DNA of 64,000 bases from BM003 sp963783695 (GTDB lineage Bacteria > Pseudomonadota > Gammaproteobacteria > Steroidobacterales > BM003), in assembly GCA_963783695.1 (NCBI GenBank), contig CAWAOM010000002.1:62001-126000 (forward strand), in the 5' to 3' direction. This document shows, in pieces, positions 8,448 through 17,105 of the stretch. Made by a program: the position numbers and the translations under genes. Under the pieces are notes generated by a model. It was not told the DNA's origin, searched no databases, and was given only the letters and a program-made list of their open reading frames with translations. Within the stretch, counting starts at the first letter, position 1; the number at the start of each line of letters is the position of its first letter.

Positions 8448-10265
8448 ATGAACCCGATGAGAATTGCCATGGCCCTGGCATATGGGCTCGCGGTGCTGGT
8501 TGCAGGATCGCAGCTGGTAGCCGCGGAAGACAAAGCGACCGTCGCCGACGCCGATGCGTTTATCGAGCGTTACAACGAGGAGGGCAAGGAGCTGTACCTC
8601 GAATCGGCCGCGGCCGCGTGGATTCAGTCGACCTATATCACCAGCGACAGCCAGTTGCTGAACGCCCGGGCTGGCGAGCGGGCACTCAACTTCCAGAACC
8701 GGATGATCGAGGAGTCGAAACGGTTCAACGACCTCAAGCTGTCCGGCGATACCGCGCGCGGCATATTGCTGCTGAAAGTCGGAAGTACGATGCCGGCGCC
8801 GCGCGACGGCGCCAAGGTCAAGGAACTCGCGACGCTTGCAAGCAGCCTCGAAGCCACCTACGGCACCGGCAAGTACTGCCCCGGTAATGGCGAGGAGTGC
8901 TTCACCGAGCAAGACCTGATCAGGCGCATGGCAACCAGCACCGACTACGACGAGTTGCTCGATGCATGGAGTGGCTGGCGCACGGTGTCGCCGCCGATGC
9001 GTCCGGATTATCAGCGGTTTGTCGATCTTATGAACGAAGGCGCCCGCGAACTCGGCTTTGCCGACACCGGCCAGCTGTGGAAGGCCGGTTACGATATGGC
9101 GCCGGATGCTTTCGAGGCGGATGCCGAGCGGCTCTGGCTGCAGGTCAAACCCCTGTACGAAGAACTGCACTGCTATGTTCGCGATCGCCTGTCAGAGCAT
9201 TATGGCAGCGACAAGGTCCCGGCCGGAGAACCGATTCCCGCGCATTTGCTCGGCAACATGTGGGCCCAGGAATGGGGCAATATCTATGACCTGGTCAGGC
9301 CGTTCGACTCGGAGCTGAACCTCGATGTCACCGCCGCACTGGAAGAGCAGGGCTACGACGCCGAGAAAATGGTCCGCTCCGCCGAGTCTTTCTATACCTC
9401 GCTCGGGCTGCGCGAATTGCCGGAGACGTTTTGGCAGAAATCGATGCTGGTGCGACCGCAGGATCGCGAGGTCGTCTGTCACGCCAGCGCATGGCCGATG
9501 GATCAGAAGGAAGATGTGCGCATCAAGATGTGCATCACGCCCACCGAGGAAGACCTGACCACGATCTACCATGAACTCGGCCATATTTATTACTTCCTGT
9601 ATTACAACCACCTCCCGCCGATGTTCCAGAGCGGCGCGAACGACGGTTTTCACGAGGGCATTGGCGATGCGCTGACGCTGTCGATGACGCCCTCCTATTT
9701 CGAGCAGATCGGGCTGCTGGGCGAATTCGAGGCGGACGAAGAGGCGCTGATCAACTACCAGATGAAAATCGCGCTCGACAAGATCGCGTTCCTGCCATTC
9801 GGCAAGCTCATCGATCAGTGGCGCTGGGACGTGTTCAGCGGCAAGATCCAGCCGGATGATTACAACGCCGGCTGGTGGCGGCTGCGCACCGAGTACCAGG
9901 GAATCGCGCCGCCGGTAGCGCGGAGCGAGGCGGATTTCGACCCGGGCGCCAAGTACCACATTCCCGGCAATACCCCTTACACCCGGTATTTCCTCGCGCG
10001 CATCCTGCAATTCCAGTTCTATCGTTCGATGTGCGACGCGGCCGGCTACAGCGGGCCCCTGCATGAGTGCTCGTTCTATGGCAGCAAGGCAGCGGGCGAC
10101 AAACTGGCCGCCATGCTCTCGCTGGGACAGTCCAAGCCGTGGCCGGAGGCGCTTTATGAGCTGACCGGAACCCGTGAAATGGATGCATCGGCCATCATCG
10201 AATACTTCCAGCCACTGATGACCTGGCTCCAGGAATCGAACGAAGACCGAACCTGCGGCTGGTAG
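8448..10265 (+). CDS. M2 family peptidyl-dipeptidase (angiotensin-converting-enzyme-like), exported
   Basis: A 605-residue zinc metallopeptidase homologous to angiotensin-converting enzyme; the family removes C-terminal dipeptides. The ATG at 8448 gives a Sec signal peptide (hydrophobic core LAYGLAVLVAG, probable cleavage after AA near residue 25); the frame also opens at a TTG at 8421. The zinc site HELGH is at residues 375-379, and the third ligand is the Glu of the downstream HEGIGDAL motif. M2 enzymes are scattered in bacteria. Location is the periplasm or cell surface. It is co-transcribed with the peptide carrier upstream and followed by a strong terminator. Confidence 0.93.
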   Translation: MNPMRIAMALAYGLAVLVAGSQLVAAEDKATVADADAFIERYNEEGKELYLESAAAAWIQSTYITSDSQLLNARAGERALNFQNRMIEESKRFNDLKLSGDTARGILLLKVGSTMPAPRDGAKVKELATLASSLEATYGTGKYCPGNGEECFTEQDLIRRMATSTDYDELLDAWSGWRTVSPPMRPDYQRFVDLMNEGARELGFADTGQLWKAGYDMAPDAFEADAERLWLQVKPLYEELHCYVRDRLSEHYGSDKVPAGEPIPAHLLGNMWAQEWGNIYDLVRPFDSELNLDVTAALEEQGYDAEKMVRSAESFYTSLGLRELPETFWQKSMLVRPQDREVVCHASAWPMDQKEDVRIKMCITPTEEDLTTIYHELGHIYYFLYYNHLPPMFQSGANDGFHEGIGDALTLSMTPSYFEQIGLLGEFEADEEALINYQMKIALDKIAFLPFGKLIDQWRWDVFSGKIQPDDYNAGWWRLRTEYQGIAPPVARSEADFDPGAKYHIPGNTPYTRYFLARILQFQFYRSMCDAAGYSGPLHECSFYGSKAAGDKLAAMLSLGQSKPWPEALYELTGTREMDASAIIEYFQPLMTWLQESNEDRTCGW

Positions 10266-10276
10266 TAAGCACAAAG

Positions 10277-10306
10277 AAAAGGGGCGCCCCGGCGGCGCCC
10301 CTTTTT
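10277..10306 (+). terminator. Rho-independent terminator after the M2 peptidase gene
   Basis: GGGGCGCC (10281-10288), loop CCGGC, GGCGCCCC (10294-10301), preceded by AAAA and followed by TTTTT. It lies 11 bases after the stop codon. The remaining bases up to the next gene at 10505 show no other feature except an AT-rich stretch near 10430 that may be a promoter. Confidence 0.9.
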
Positions 10307-10504
10307 CCCGCGGAACCCGCTTCCCCGGGTATCCGCAAACCCCCTCCCCCGAATTTCGTCAGCATCGGTTTCGCCAAGGCGTGACCTGCGTCGCGGTGAG
10401 CGCCCCCCGCGCTCGGATAAGCTGAGCCAACATAATATATTCACTTGGTAACACTCGACCACAAACGGTCGAAGCCGGATTTTCGATATCTGGAGTCAAC
10501 AGAC

Positions 10505-13500
10505 TTGCAGCGAAAGGACACAGTTACGGGGCAACCGACCCCGCCCGTCGTGGACGGCGTCGATATCGCCGCTCTGCTGGGCGTCGCGCTCGCATACCTG
10601 CTGGCTACTCTCGTCTCGACCGGGCTAACGACGGGCTCGCCCCCGATCCCGGCTTTGTGGCTGGCAAACGGTGTCGCATTGACCGCATTGCTACTGGGCG
10701 GTTCGGCATTGTGGCCCGGTATTGCCCTGGGGGCCGGCGTCGCCGCCGCGACGGTACTCGGTACGTCAGGTGCGGTGGGGCCGGGTCCTGCCGCTGCCGC
10801 GACCATGGCATTCACCGTTGCGGTTACCTTCGAAGCCCGTCTCTGCCATCGTTTTCTCGCCCGCCATGCCAATGGCGCGGCCTTTAGCGGCACGCCGCTG
10901 AATGCGTTCCGCTTCGTCTACCTCGTGATCGGCTGCGCGGCCATTTCCAGCGCGTGCGTCGGTTTTTGCCTGGCTCAGGTCGAAACCATCAGCGGCGCAC
11001 AAGCCGCGCAGATGGCGCTGTGCTGGTGGCTGGCCAACGCGGCGGGAACATTTATCATCGTTCCGCTCGTCATCGCTTTTGCCCGCGCGCAAGACTCGCC
11101 ACGGCTGCACGAGGCCTGGTCAGAAGTCACTGCTCTGGCGGTTTTCGCCGGTGCAATTATCTGGTTACTGTTTTTCCCACCGGTCGCCATTCAGGACTTC
11201 GGCGGCGTCGCGGCGCTCTACTGGATCATCGTCCCGGCGCTTTGGGCCGGTTTCCGCATGGGACTGCGGGAACAGGCGTTGTTGATGGCGGCAATGTCGG
11301 TTGCCGCAGTCACGGCAACACTCCGCGGAGGCGGCCCATTTACGGCCGCCTACACCGGGGTCGACAGCCTGCTGGCGTTGCAGGCTTTTATCCTGCATCT
11401 CGCCGCCGGGACCCTGCTGCTTGGCGCCAGCATGCGACAGACGCTGCGCTATGCCCGTCGTCTGCGCAAACTGAACCGGGATCTCGAGCAGCTTGTCGCC
11501 GACCGGACCAGCCATCTGCAGCGTAGCGAGCAACGTCTCGAACTTGCCGTCAGCGGCACCTCGGACGGACTGTGGGACTGGGACCTGACGACTGACGATT
11601 TGTGGTGTGCACCGCGTTTTCTCGAACTGCTGGGCAAGCCCGAACAGCATGAGCCCGAGACCCTCCACTGGCAGGATCTTCTCCCTGCCGATGACGCCGG
11701 AGAATTACTGGCCGGCTTCCATGAAGCCATACATGGGCTGCGCGAATTCGACTTCGAATGCCGCCTGAGACACAGTTCCGGGTACTGCCCATGGTTTCGG
11801 GTTCGGGCCAAAGTACTGCATGACGACGGCAACAAGCCGGTTCGCGTGGCTGGCTCCATCCAGAACATCACCGACCACAAGAACAACGAGTCCGCACTGC
11901 GTGATTCGGTCGCCCAGTACCAGGCCCTGTTCGACAACGCGGCTGAGGCGATTCTGGTCTTCGATGCAGACTCAAACTGTTACGTCGACTGCAACGGCAG
12001 AGCCGAAACGCTGCTGAAACGCACCCGCGACGACATTATTGGCAGCAGCCCGAACGATATCAGCGGCCCGGTTCAACCGGATGGGCAATCAGCGGCGGAA
12101 CGGGTCAACAGCAACATTCGACTGGCGCTGGCCGGACACAATCCGATCCTCAACTGGATCATCCACGACAGCGAAGGCAATTCCATAGACTGCGAGGTCC
12201 GCCTCGTCAGGCTACCCTCGAGTACCCGCCGCCTCATCCGTTCGAGCATTATCGATGTCACGCAGCAACATCAGCAGACCCGTGCGCTAACCGAGAGCGA
12301 AGCCCGCTATCGCACCCTGATGGAGCATGCGCCGGAGGCAATCTTCGTCATCGACGTTGTGAGCGGCCTGATCGTCGACGCGAATGACAACGCATCGAAG
12401 CTGGCCGGGGTCGATCGCGGCGGTTTTTCAAGCAAGACATTGCTTGACCTGTCGCAAGAGAACCAGGCCGATGGGCAGAGTTCTGCGACCATGCTGGCGC
12501 AGCACACCCGCGATGCACTTACCGGCCTTTCACCGGTGTTTGATTGGCTGTTTCGCGACGCTTACGGTAACCAGGTGCCATGCGAAGTGAGGCTGGCACG
12601 TTTGCCGGCGTCGGGGCAGCAACTTGTCCGCGCGAGTGTCACGGACATCAGCCATCGCAAGGACGCCGAACGCGCGCTGCGATTGTCGCAACAGCGCCTC
12701 GCTCTGCACCTGACCCAGACTCCACTCGCGGCAATCACCTGGGATACCCAGCTGCGTGTACGTGAATGGAACCCGGCGGCCGAACGCATCTTCGGGTTCA
12801 CCCGGGAAGACGCCATCGGTCACAGCGCCAGCGAGCTCGGTTTCAGTCTTTTCGAAGACAACTCGGCTCGCGACCTGATGGAGAGATCCGACTACAGCAA
12901 CGATGTCATCCACAAGACTCTGGCGCATGCTGGCGCGGACGGCACAGCCCAGATTTGCGAATGGTTTTGCTGCGCGTTGATCGACGAGACCGGCGAGCCA
13001 CTCGGTATCGCCTCTTTCGCCCAGGACGTCACCGATCGAGAGCAGGCCCTGTTGGCCCTGAAGGAAAGCGAGGAGCGCTTCCGCAACCTGATCGAGGGCT
13101 CGATCGAGGGCATCTGTGTGCACCGGGACTGGAAACCGCTGTTCGCGAATCAGTCCTTCGCGACGATGCTGGGATTCGAAACCCCCGATGAGCTGACTGC
13201 CCATGGATCGCTGTTCGATCTGGTACCAAAATACGAACGCGAACGTCTTCTCGGCTATCTCGATGCACGCAAAACTGGCGGCGGCGCACCGAACTGCTAC
13301 GAATTCGATGCCCGCCGGCCCGATGGCACGGTGGTTACGCTGCAGGTCCTGGTCAAGATGGTCAGCTGGCAGGACGGGCCGGCGGTACTCAGTACGGCCA
13401 TCGACGTCAGCGACCGCAAGCGCGCCCAACTCGAGTTACAAAGAAACGAGCAGTACCTGCGCCAGATCATCGATCTCGTGCCCCACATGATCATGTCGCG

Positions 13501-16000
13501 CAGTGCCCGCGGCGAACTGCTGCTGGCCAACAGCGCTGTCGCAGACGCCTATGGCGAGGAGTTGAAAGGCATCATCGGCCGGCGCCAGGTCGATCTGCAT
13601 CCGGATCCCGTCGAAGCCGGGCGGATGCTCAAACAGGACAAGGAGGTGCTGGAGTCCGGCCAGCCGCAGTACAGCCGCGACGAAACGTTTACCGACCACG
13701 ACGGCAACGAAAGAATGCTCGAGGCCACCCGGATTCCCTTCCATCCCAGCGACTCCGACGACACTGCGGTACTCGAGGTCGCAATCGATGTAACGGCCAG
13801 GAAGCGTGCCGAGGAAGAACTCCGCACCCATCTTCGCGAACTCGAGGCCATCAATCGCATTACCACGGTGGGCAACCAGGTCGACAGCCTCGATGCGTTG
13901 CTGTCCAGCGGACTCGATGTCCTGCTCGATTTTTATCGTGGCGATGCGGCCGCCCTTTATGTGTCCAACGGCAGCGGCGCACTGCGCCTGCTGGCGTGCC
14001 GCAATGCGCCCGAGAGCCTGTTCCGCGAACTCTGCCACCACAGTGCCGCGACGTTGCTCGATCCGGTCATCGCGGCTCAGCAACCGGTGCTGATCGATGA
14101 ATTCGCTCACTCACATCCGCAACTCGCAATGCTCACCGGATTTTCCGCCGTGGCGTCGTTACCGCTCGCCGAGAATCGTGGCAACACCGGGGTAGTACTG
14201 CTTGGACGCCACAAACAACGCGAATTCAACCCGCGCGAATTTCAGGGTCTGCGTAGCATTACCGAGCAGTTTGCCGCCCACCTGCAACGCCTGCGCACCG
14301 AGGACGCGTTGCGCGCAAGCGAAGAGCGCTATCGCGCACTGTACGACGAGAACCCGGCCATGTTCTTCACCGTCACCGGGGAAGGACAGATCCTGTCGGT
14401 CAATGATTTCGCCGCCGAAAGCCTTGGCTACACCAAGAGCCACCTGGTCGGCCTGAACCTGGCAACCCTTTACGAGGAAGGCCAGCAGTCGCTGTGTATC
14501 GAACAACTACAGGTCCTGCTCCAGGACTCCGACCAGGTCCATCGCTGGGAGTCCTGCCTGATTCATCGGGAAGGCAAGGAAATCTGGGCCAACATCACCG
14601 CGCGGGTCGTCAATGACGACGGCGAACCCACGGTAATGCTCGTGGTCGAGGACAGCACCCTCGCCAAATCGCTGTCGGACAAGCTGCGCTATCACGCCAG
14701 CCACGATGCGCTGACCGGCCTGATGAACCGCAGCGAGTTCCACAAGCAACTGCACCAGGCCCTTGCGAGTTGCCAACGCGACCAGTCGGGACATGCGCTG
14801 TGTTACATCGACCTCGACCAGTTCAAAGTCATCAACGACACCTGCGGTCATTTCGCGGGCGACGAGTTATTGTGTCAGATCGCGGGCCTGCTAAAAGAAG
14901 AGATCGGGACCCAGGACATCGTGGCCCGGCTCGGCGGCGACGAATTCGGCGTATTGCTGAAGAACTGCTCACTCGACAGTGCCCGCCGTGTTGCCGAAGC
15001 GTTGCGCCGCTCGATCGCCGGGCAGCGCTTCGAGTGGTCAGGCAAGTCTTTCAATCTCAGCGCGAGCATCGGGCTGGTGCCGATCACCGACGGCAAACTC
15101 AATGCCGCCGAGATCATGTCGCGGGCCGACACATCGTGTTTCGAAGCCAAGGACGATGGCCGCGACCGGGTCCGGGTGTTCCGCGAGGACGACCTTGTGC
15201 TGGCCAATCGCCATGGCGAAATGCAATGGGTTGCCGAAATTCATCGCGCCCTGGACGAGAATCGGTTCGTTCTGTACTTCCAGACCATCCAGCCTCTGGA
15301 TCAGGCAAACACCGAAGGCTATCACTACGAATTGCTGGTACGGATGCTCGATGAGGACGGAAACATGGTTCCCCCGGGCTTGTTCCTGCCCGCAGCAGAG
15401 CGTTACAGCCTGTCGAACCGGATCGATGCATGGGTAGTGGATGCTGCCTTTGCCTGGCTCGAACAGCACCCCGAACATGTGGCGGCACTCGAGTCCTGCT
15501 CGATCAATTTGTCCGGCCTGACAGTCGGCAACCCGCAGTTTCTCGAATTCCTGGTCGATAAATGCCGCAACTCGGTCATTCCGCCGGAAAAACTTTGTTT
15601 CGAGATCACCGAAACGGCCGCGATCTCCAATCTCGGACTGGCAACCCGCTTTATCCGCCGCCTGCGTCAGCAGGGCTGCCGTTTCGCCCTTGACGACTTC
15701 GGCAGCGGCCTGTCTTCATTCGCCTACCTGAAGAACCTGCCCGTCGACTATCTCAAGATCGACGGTGTATTTATCCGCGAACTGGCGTCCGATGCAATTG
15801 ACCAGGCTGCAGTCCGCTCAATCAACGAGATCGGACATGTGATGGGCAAAAAGACCATCGCCGAATTCGTCGAGGACGACATTGTGATCGAGAAACTCAA
15901 AGAGATCGGTGTCGACTATGCGCAGGGTTTCGGCATCGCCAAACCGCAACCGCTGGAAAACCTCCTGAACGTCTCCGAAAACCAGCGCCGCCAGGCCTGA
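10505..16000 (+). CDS. Very large MASE1-PAS-GAF-GGDEF-EAL cyclic di-GMP signalling protein
   Basis: About 1831 residues. Order: MASE1 membrane sensor with about eight helices (roughly 17-315); six PAS domains starting near 343, 471, 601, 732, 858 and 983; a GAF domain (about 1115-1262); a seventh PAS (about 1274); GGDEF (about 1390-1560); and EAL (about 1590-1820). The cyclase motif LGGDEFG is intact, but the usual RxxD inhibitory site before it is replaced by GTQD. The phosphodiesterase motif reads ELLVR with the key Glu kept, and DDFGSG and EITET are present, so both activities are possible. I prefer the TTG at 10505, which has GGAG 9 bases upstream; another TTG at 10445 has none. It probably adjusts attachment or motility to several signals. 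Confidence 0.92.
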   Translation: MQRKDTVTGQPTPPVVDGVDIAALLGVALAYLLATLVSTGLTTGSPPIPALWLANGVALTALLLGGSALWPGIALGAGVAAATVLGTSGAVGPGPAAAATMAFTVAVTFEARLCHRFLARHANGAAFSGTPLNAFRFVYLVIGCAAISSACVGFCLAQVETISGAQAAQMALCWWLANAAGTFIIVPLVIAFARAQDSPRLHEAWSEVTALAVFAGAIIWLLFFPPVAIQDFGGVAALYWIIVPALWAGFRMGLREQALLMAAMSVAAVTATLRGGGPFTAAYTGVDSLLALQAFILHLAAGTLLLGASMRQTLRYARRLRKLNRDLEQLVADRTSHLQRSEQRLELAVSGTSDGLWDWDLTTDDLWCAPRFLELLGKPEQHEPETLHWQDLLPADDAGELLAGFHEAIHGLREFDFECRLRHSSGYCPWFRVRAKVLHDDGNKPVRVAGSIQNITDHKNNESALRDSVAQYQALFDNAAEAILVFDADSNCYVDCNGRAETLLKRTRDDIIGSSPNDISGPVQPDGQSAAERVNSNIRLALAGHNPILNWIIHDSEGNSIDCEVRLVRLPSSTRRLIRSSIIDVTQQHQQTRALTESEARYRTLMEHAPEAIFVIDVVSGLIVDANDNASKLAGVDRGGFSSKTLLDLSQENQADGQSSATMLAQHTRDALTGLSPVFDWLFRDAYGNQVPCEVRLARLPASGQQLVRASVTDISHRKDAERALRLSQQRLALHLTQTPLAAITWDTQLRVREWNPAAERIFGFTREDAIGHSASELGFSLFEDNSARDLMERSDYSNDVIHKTLAHAGADGTAQICEWFCCALIDETGEPLGIASFAQDVTDREQALLALKESEERFRNLIEGSIEGICVHRDWKPLFANQSFATMLGFETPDELTAHGSLFDLVPKYERERLLGYLDARKTGGGAPNCYEFDARRPDGTVVTLQVLVKMVSWQDGPAVLSTAIDVSDRKRAQLELQRNEQYLRQIIDLVPHMIMSRSARGELLLANSAVADAYGEELKGIIGRRQVDLHPDPVEAGRMLKQDKEVLESGQPQYSRDETFTDHDGNERMLEATRIPFHPSDSDDTAVLEVAIDVTARKRAEEELRTHLRELEAINRITTVGNQVDSLDALLSSGLDVLLDFYRGDAAALYVSNGSGALRLLACRNAPESLFRELCHHSAATLLDPVIAAQQPVLIDEFAHSHPQLAMLTGFSAVASLPLAENRGNTGVVLLGRHKQREFNPREFQGLRSITEQFAAHLQRLRTEDALRASEERYRALYDENPAMFFTVTGEGQILSVNDFAAESLGYTKSHLVGLNLATLYEEGQQSLCIEQLQVLLQDSDQVHRWESCLIHREGKEIWANITARVVNDDGEPTVMLVVEDSTLAKSLSDKLRYHASHDALTGLMNRSEFHKQLHQALASCQRDQSGHALCYIDLDQFKVINDTCGHFAGDELLCQIAGLLKEEIGTQDIVARLGGDEFGVLLKNCSLDSARRVAEALRRSIAGQRFEWSGKSFNLSASIGLVPITDGKLNAAEIMSRADTSCFEAKDDGRDRVRVFREDDLVLANRHGEMQWVAEIHRALDENRFVLYFQTIQPLDQANTEGYHYELLVRMLDEDGNMVPPGLFLPAAERYSLSNRIDAWVVDAAFAWLEQHPEHVAALESCSINLSGLTVGNPQFLEFLVDKCRNSVIPPEKLCFEITETAAISNLGLATRFIRRLRQQGCRFALDDFGSGLSSFAYLKNLPVDYLKIDGVFIRELASDAIDQAAVRSINEIGHVMGKKTIAEFVEDDIVIEKLKEIGVDYAQGFGIAKPQPLENLLNVSENQRRQA

Positions 16001-16031
16001 GTCGGGCCGACACGAAGGGCCGGTCGGGGAC

Positions 16032-16910
16032 TCAACCCTGCCACGGGTCCTGGTGGATGAGGACATCCGCTTCCGGTACGGCGGCGCGAATCTCCGCTTC
16101 TACTGTGTCGGCAATTGCGTGAGCCTCTGCCAGCGTCAACAACGGTTCCATTTCGAGGTGGAGCTGGATAAATGCCATTTGTCCCGAGCGCCGGGTCCGC
16201 AATTCATGAATGCCGCGAACCGCGTCGTGGGCGAGCGCGAGGCGCTCGATTTTCTCGCGGACCGCATCGTCGAGTTCGCGATCCATCAGGTGATCCAGCG
16301 AATCGCGCCCGATGCGCCAGGCGCCAAACATGATGTAGCCGGCAATCGCAATCGCAAAAATGGGATCAAAAACCGGGAAACCGAATTGCGCCAGCAACAG
16401 CGCAGCAATCACGCCGAGATTGGAAAAGACGTCAGTGGCGTAGTGCAACGCATCGGCACGAATGGCCACTGAACCGGTGTGACGAATCACGTAGCGCTGG
16501 TAGCTCAGCAGCGCCAGCGTCAGTGCCAGGCTGAAGACAATTACCGCTATTCCGATGGTCGTACGCTGTACCGGCTGCGGGTGCAAAATACGATCCGTCG
16601 CATGCAACAGCAGAAAAACCGCGGAACCGGCAATAAACGCCGCTTGCGCCAGACCCGCCAGCGACTCAGCTTTGCCGTGGCCAAAGCGATGCTCGTCGTC
16701 CGCCGGCACCAGCGAATAACGCACTGCCAGCAGATTGATCAATGATGCGATCGCATCCATCGCCGAGTCCACCAGCGATGCCAGCATGCTGACCGAACCG
16801 GTCCACAACCAGGTCACCAGTTTCAACGCGATCAGAACCAGCGCCGTCAGCGTCGAAGCGAGCGTGACTCGCTTGAGCAAGGTCGCATTTTTCGCGGTGA
16901 TGTTGGGCAT
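16032..16910 (-). CDS. fieF: Cation diffusion facilitator, FieF/YiiP-like Zn2+/Fe2+ exporter
   Basis: A 292-residue CDF transporter: six membrane helices then a cytoplasmic metal-binding domain. It exports divalent metals in exchange for protons. Site residues typical of FieF are visible: SLVDSAMD in the second helix, RFGHGKAE in the loop, and ADALHYATDVFSN in the fifth helix (the DxxxD-type H/D site). The C-terminal domain ends with a conserved VLIHQDPW segment as in YiiP. It lies convergent to the signalling gene, 31 bases away, and no metal regulator is adjacent. Metal specificity is inferred from family resemblance. Confidence 0.92.
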   Translation of the reverse strand: MPNITAKNATLLKRVTLASTLTALVLIALKLVTWLWTGSVSMLASLVDSAMDAIASLINLLAVRYSLVPADDEHRFGHGKAESLAGLAQAAFIAGSAVFLLLHATDRILHPQPVQRTTIGIAVIVFSLALTLALLSYQRYVIRHTGSVAIRADALHYATDVFSNLGVIAALLLAQFGFPVFDPIFAIAIAGYIMFGAWRIGRDSLDHLMDRELDDAVREKIERLALAHDAVRGIHELRTRRSGQMAFIQLHLEMEPLLTLAEAHAIADTVEAEIRAAVPEADVLIHQDPWQG

Positions 16911-16919
16911 CGTGGAGAG

Positions 16920-17105
16920 TCAGAGTTCCTGATCAGCTGCGGTTATACGAAACAAGCGCAACAGGAATTCTTCGTCAATCGGCGACAGATCGAAACGTAA
17001 AGCGGCCTCATCGATTCTGGCACTGTCAACGTTGTCGAGAGAACCGAGCCATGCTACCGCCCGCCTGAGATCTTCGTGCGCCGGCAGCAAGGGATTATTG
17101 CTCAT
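16920..17105 (-). CDS. Small unknown protein (61 residues) coupled to the TPR-sulfotransferase
   Basis: I do not recognise this protein. Its ATG overlaps the stop of the upstream TPR-sulfotransferase gene in an ATGA arrangement, a strong sign that it is translated and works with it. It is acidic, without Cys, signal peptide or membrane helix; the sequence looks mainly helical (repeated Leu/Ala spacing, many Asp/Glu/Arg). It could be an adaptor or chaperone of the upstream protein, or an unrelated small regulator. The next gene, fieF, starts 9 bases downstream of it on the same strand. Confidence 0.65.
   Translation of the reverse strand: MSNNPLLPAHEDLRRAVAWLGSLDNVDSARIDEAALRFDLSPIDEEFLLRLFRITAADQEL

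Noticed and set aside
9192..10274. 360-residue frame antisense to the M2 peptidase
   Set aside because: The sense frame has HELGH and a signal peptide; the antisense frame has no recognisable domain or ribosome site.
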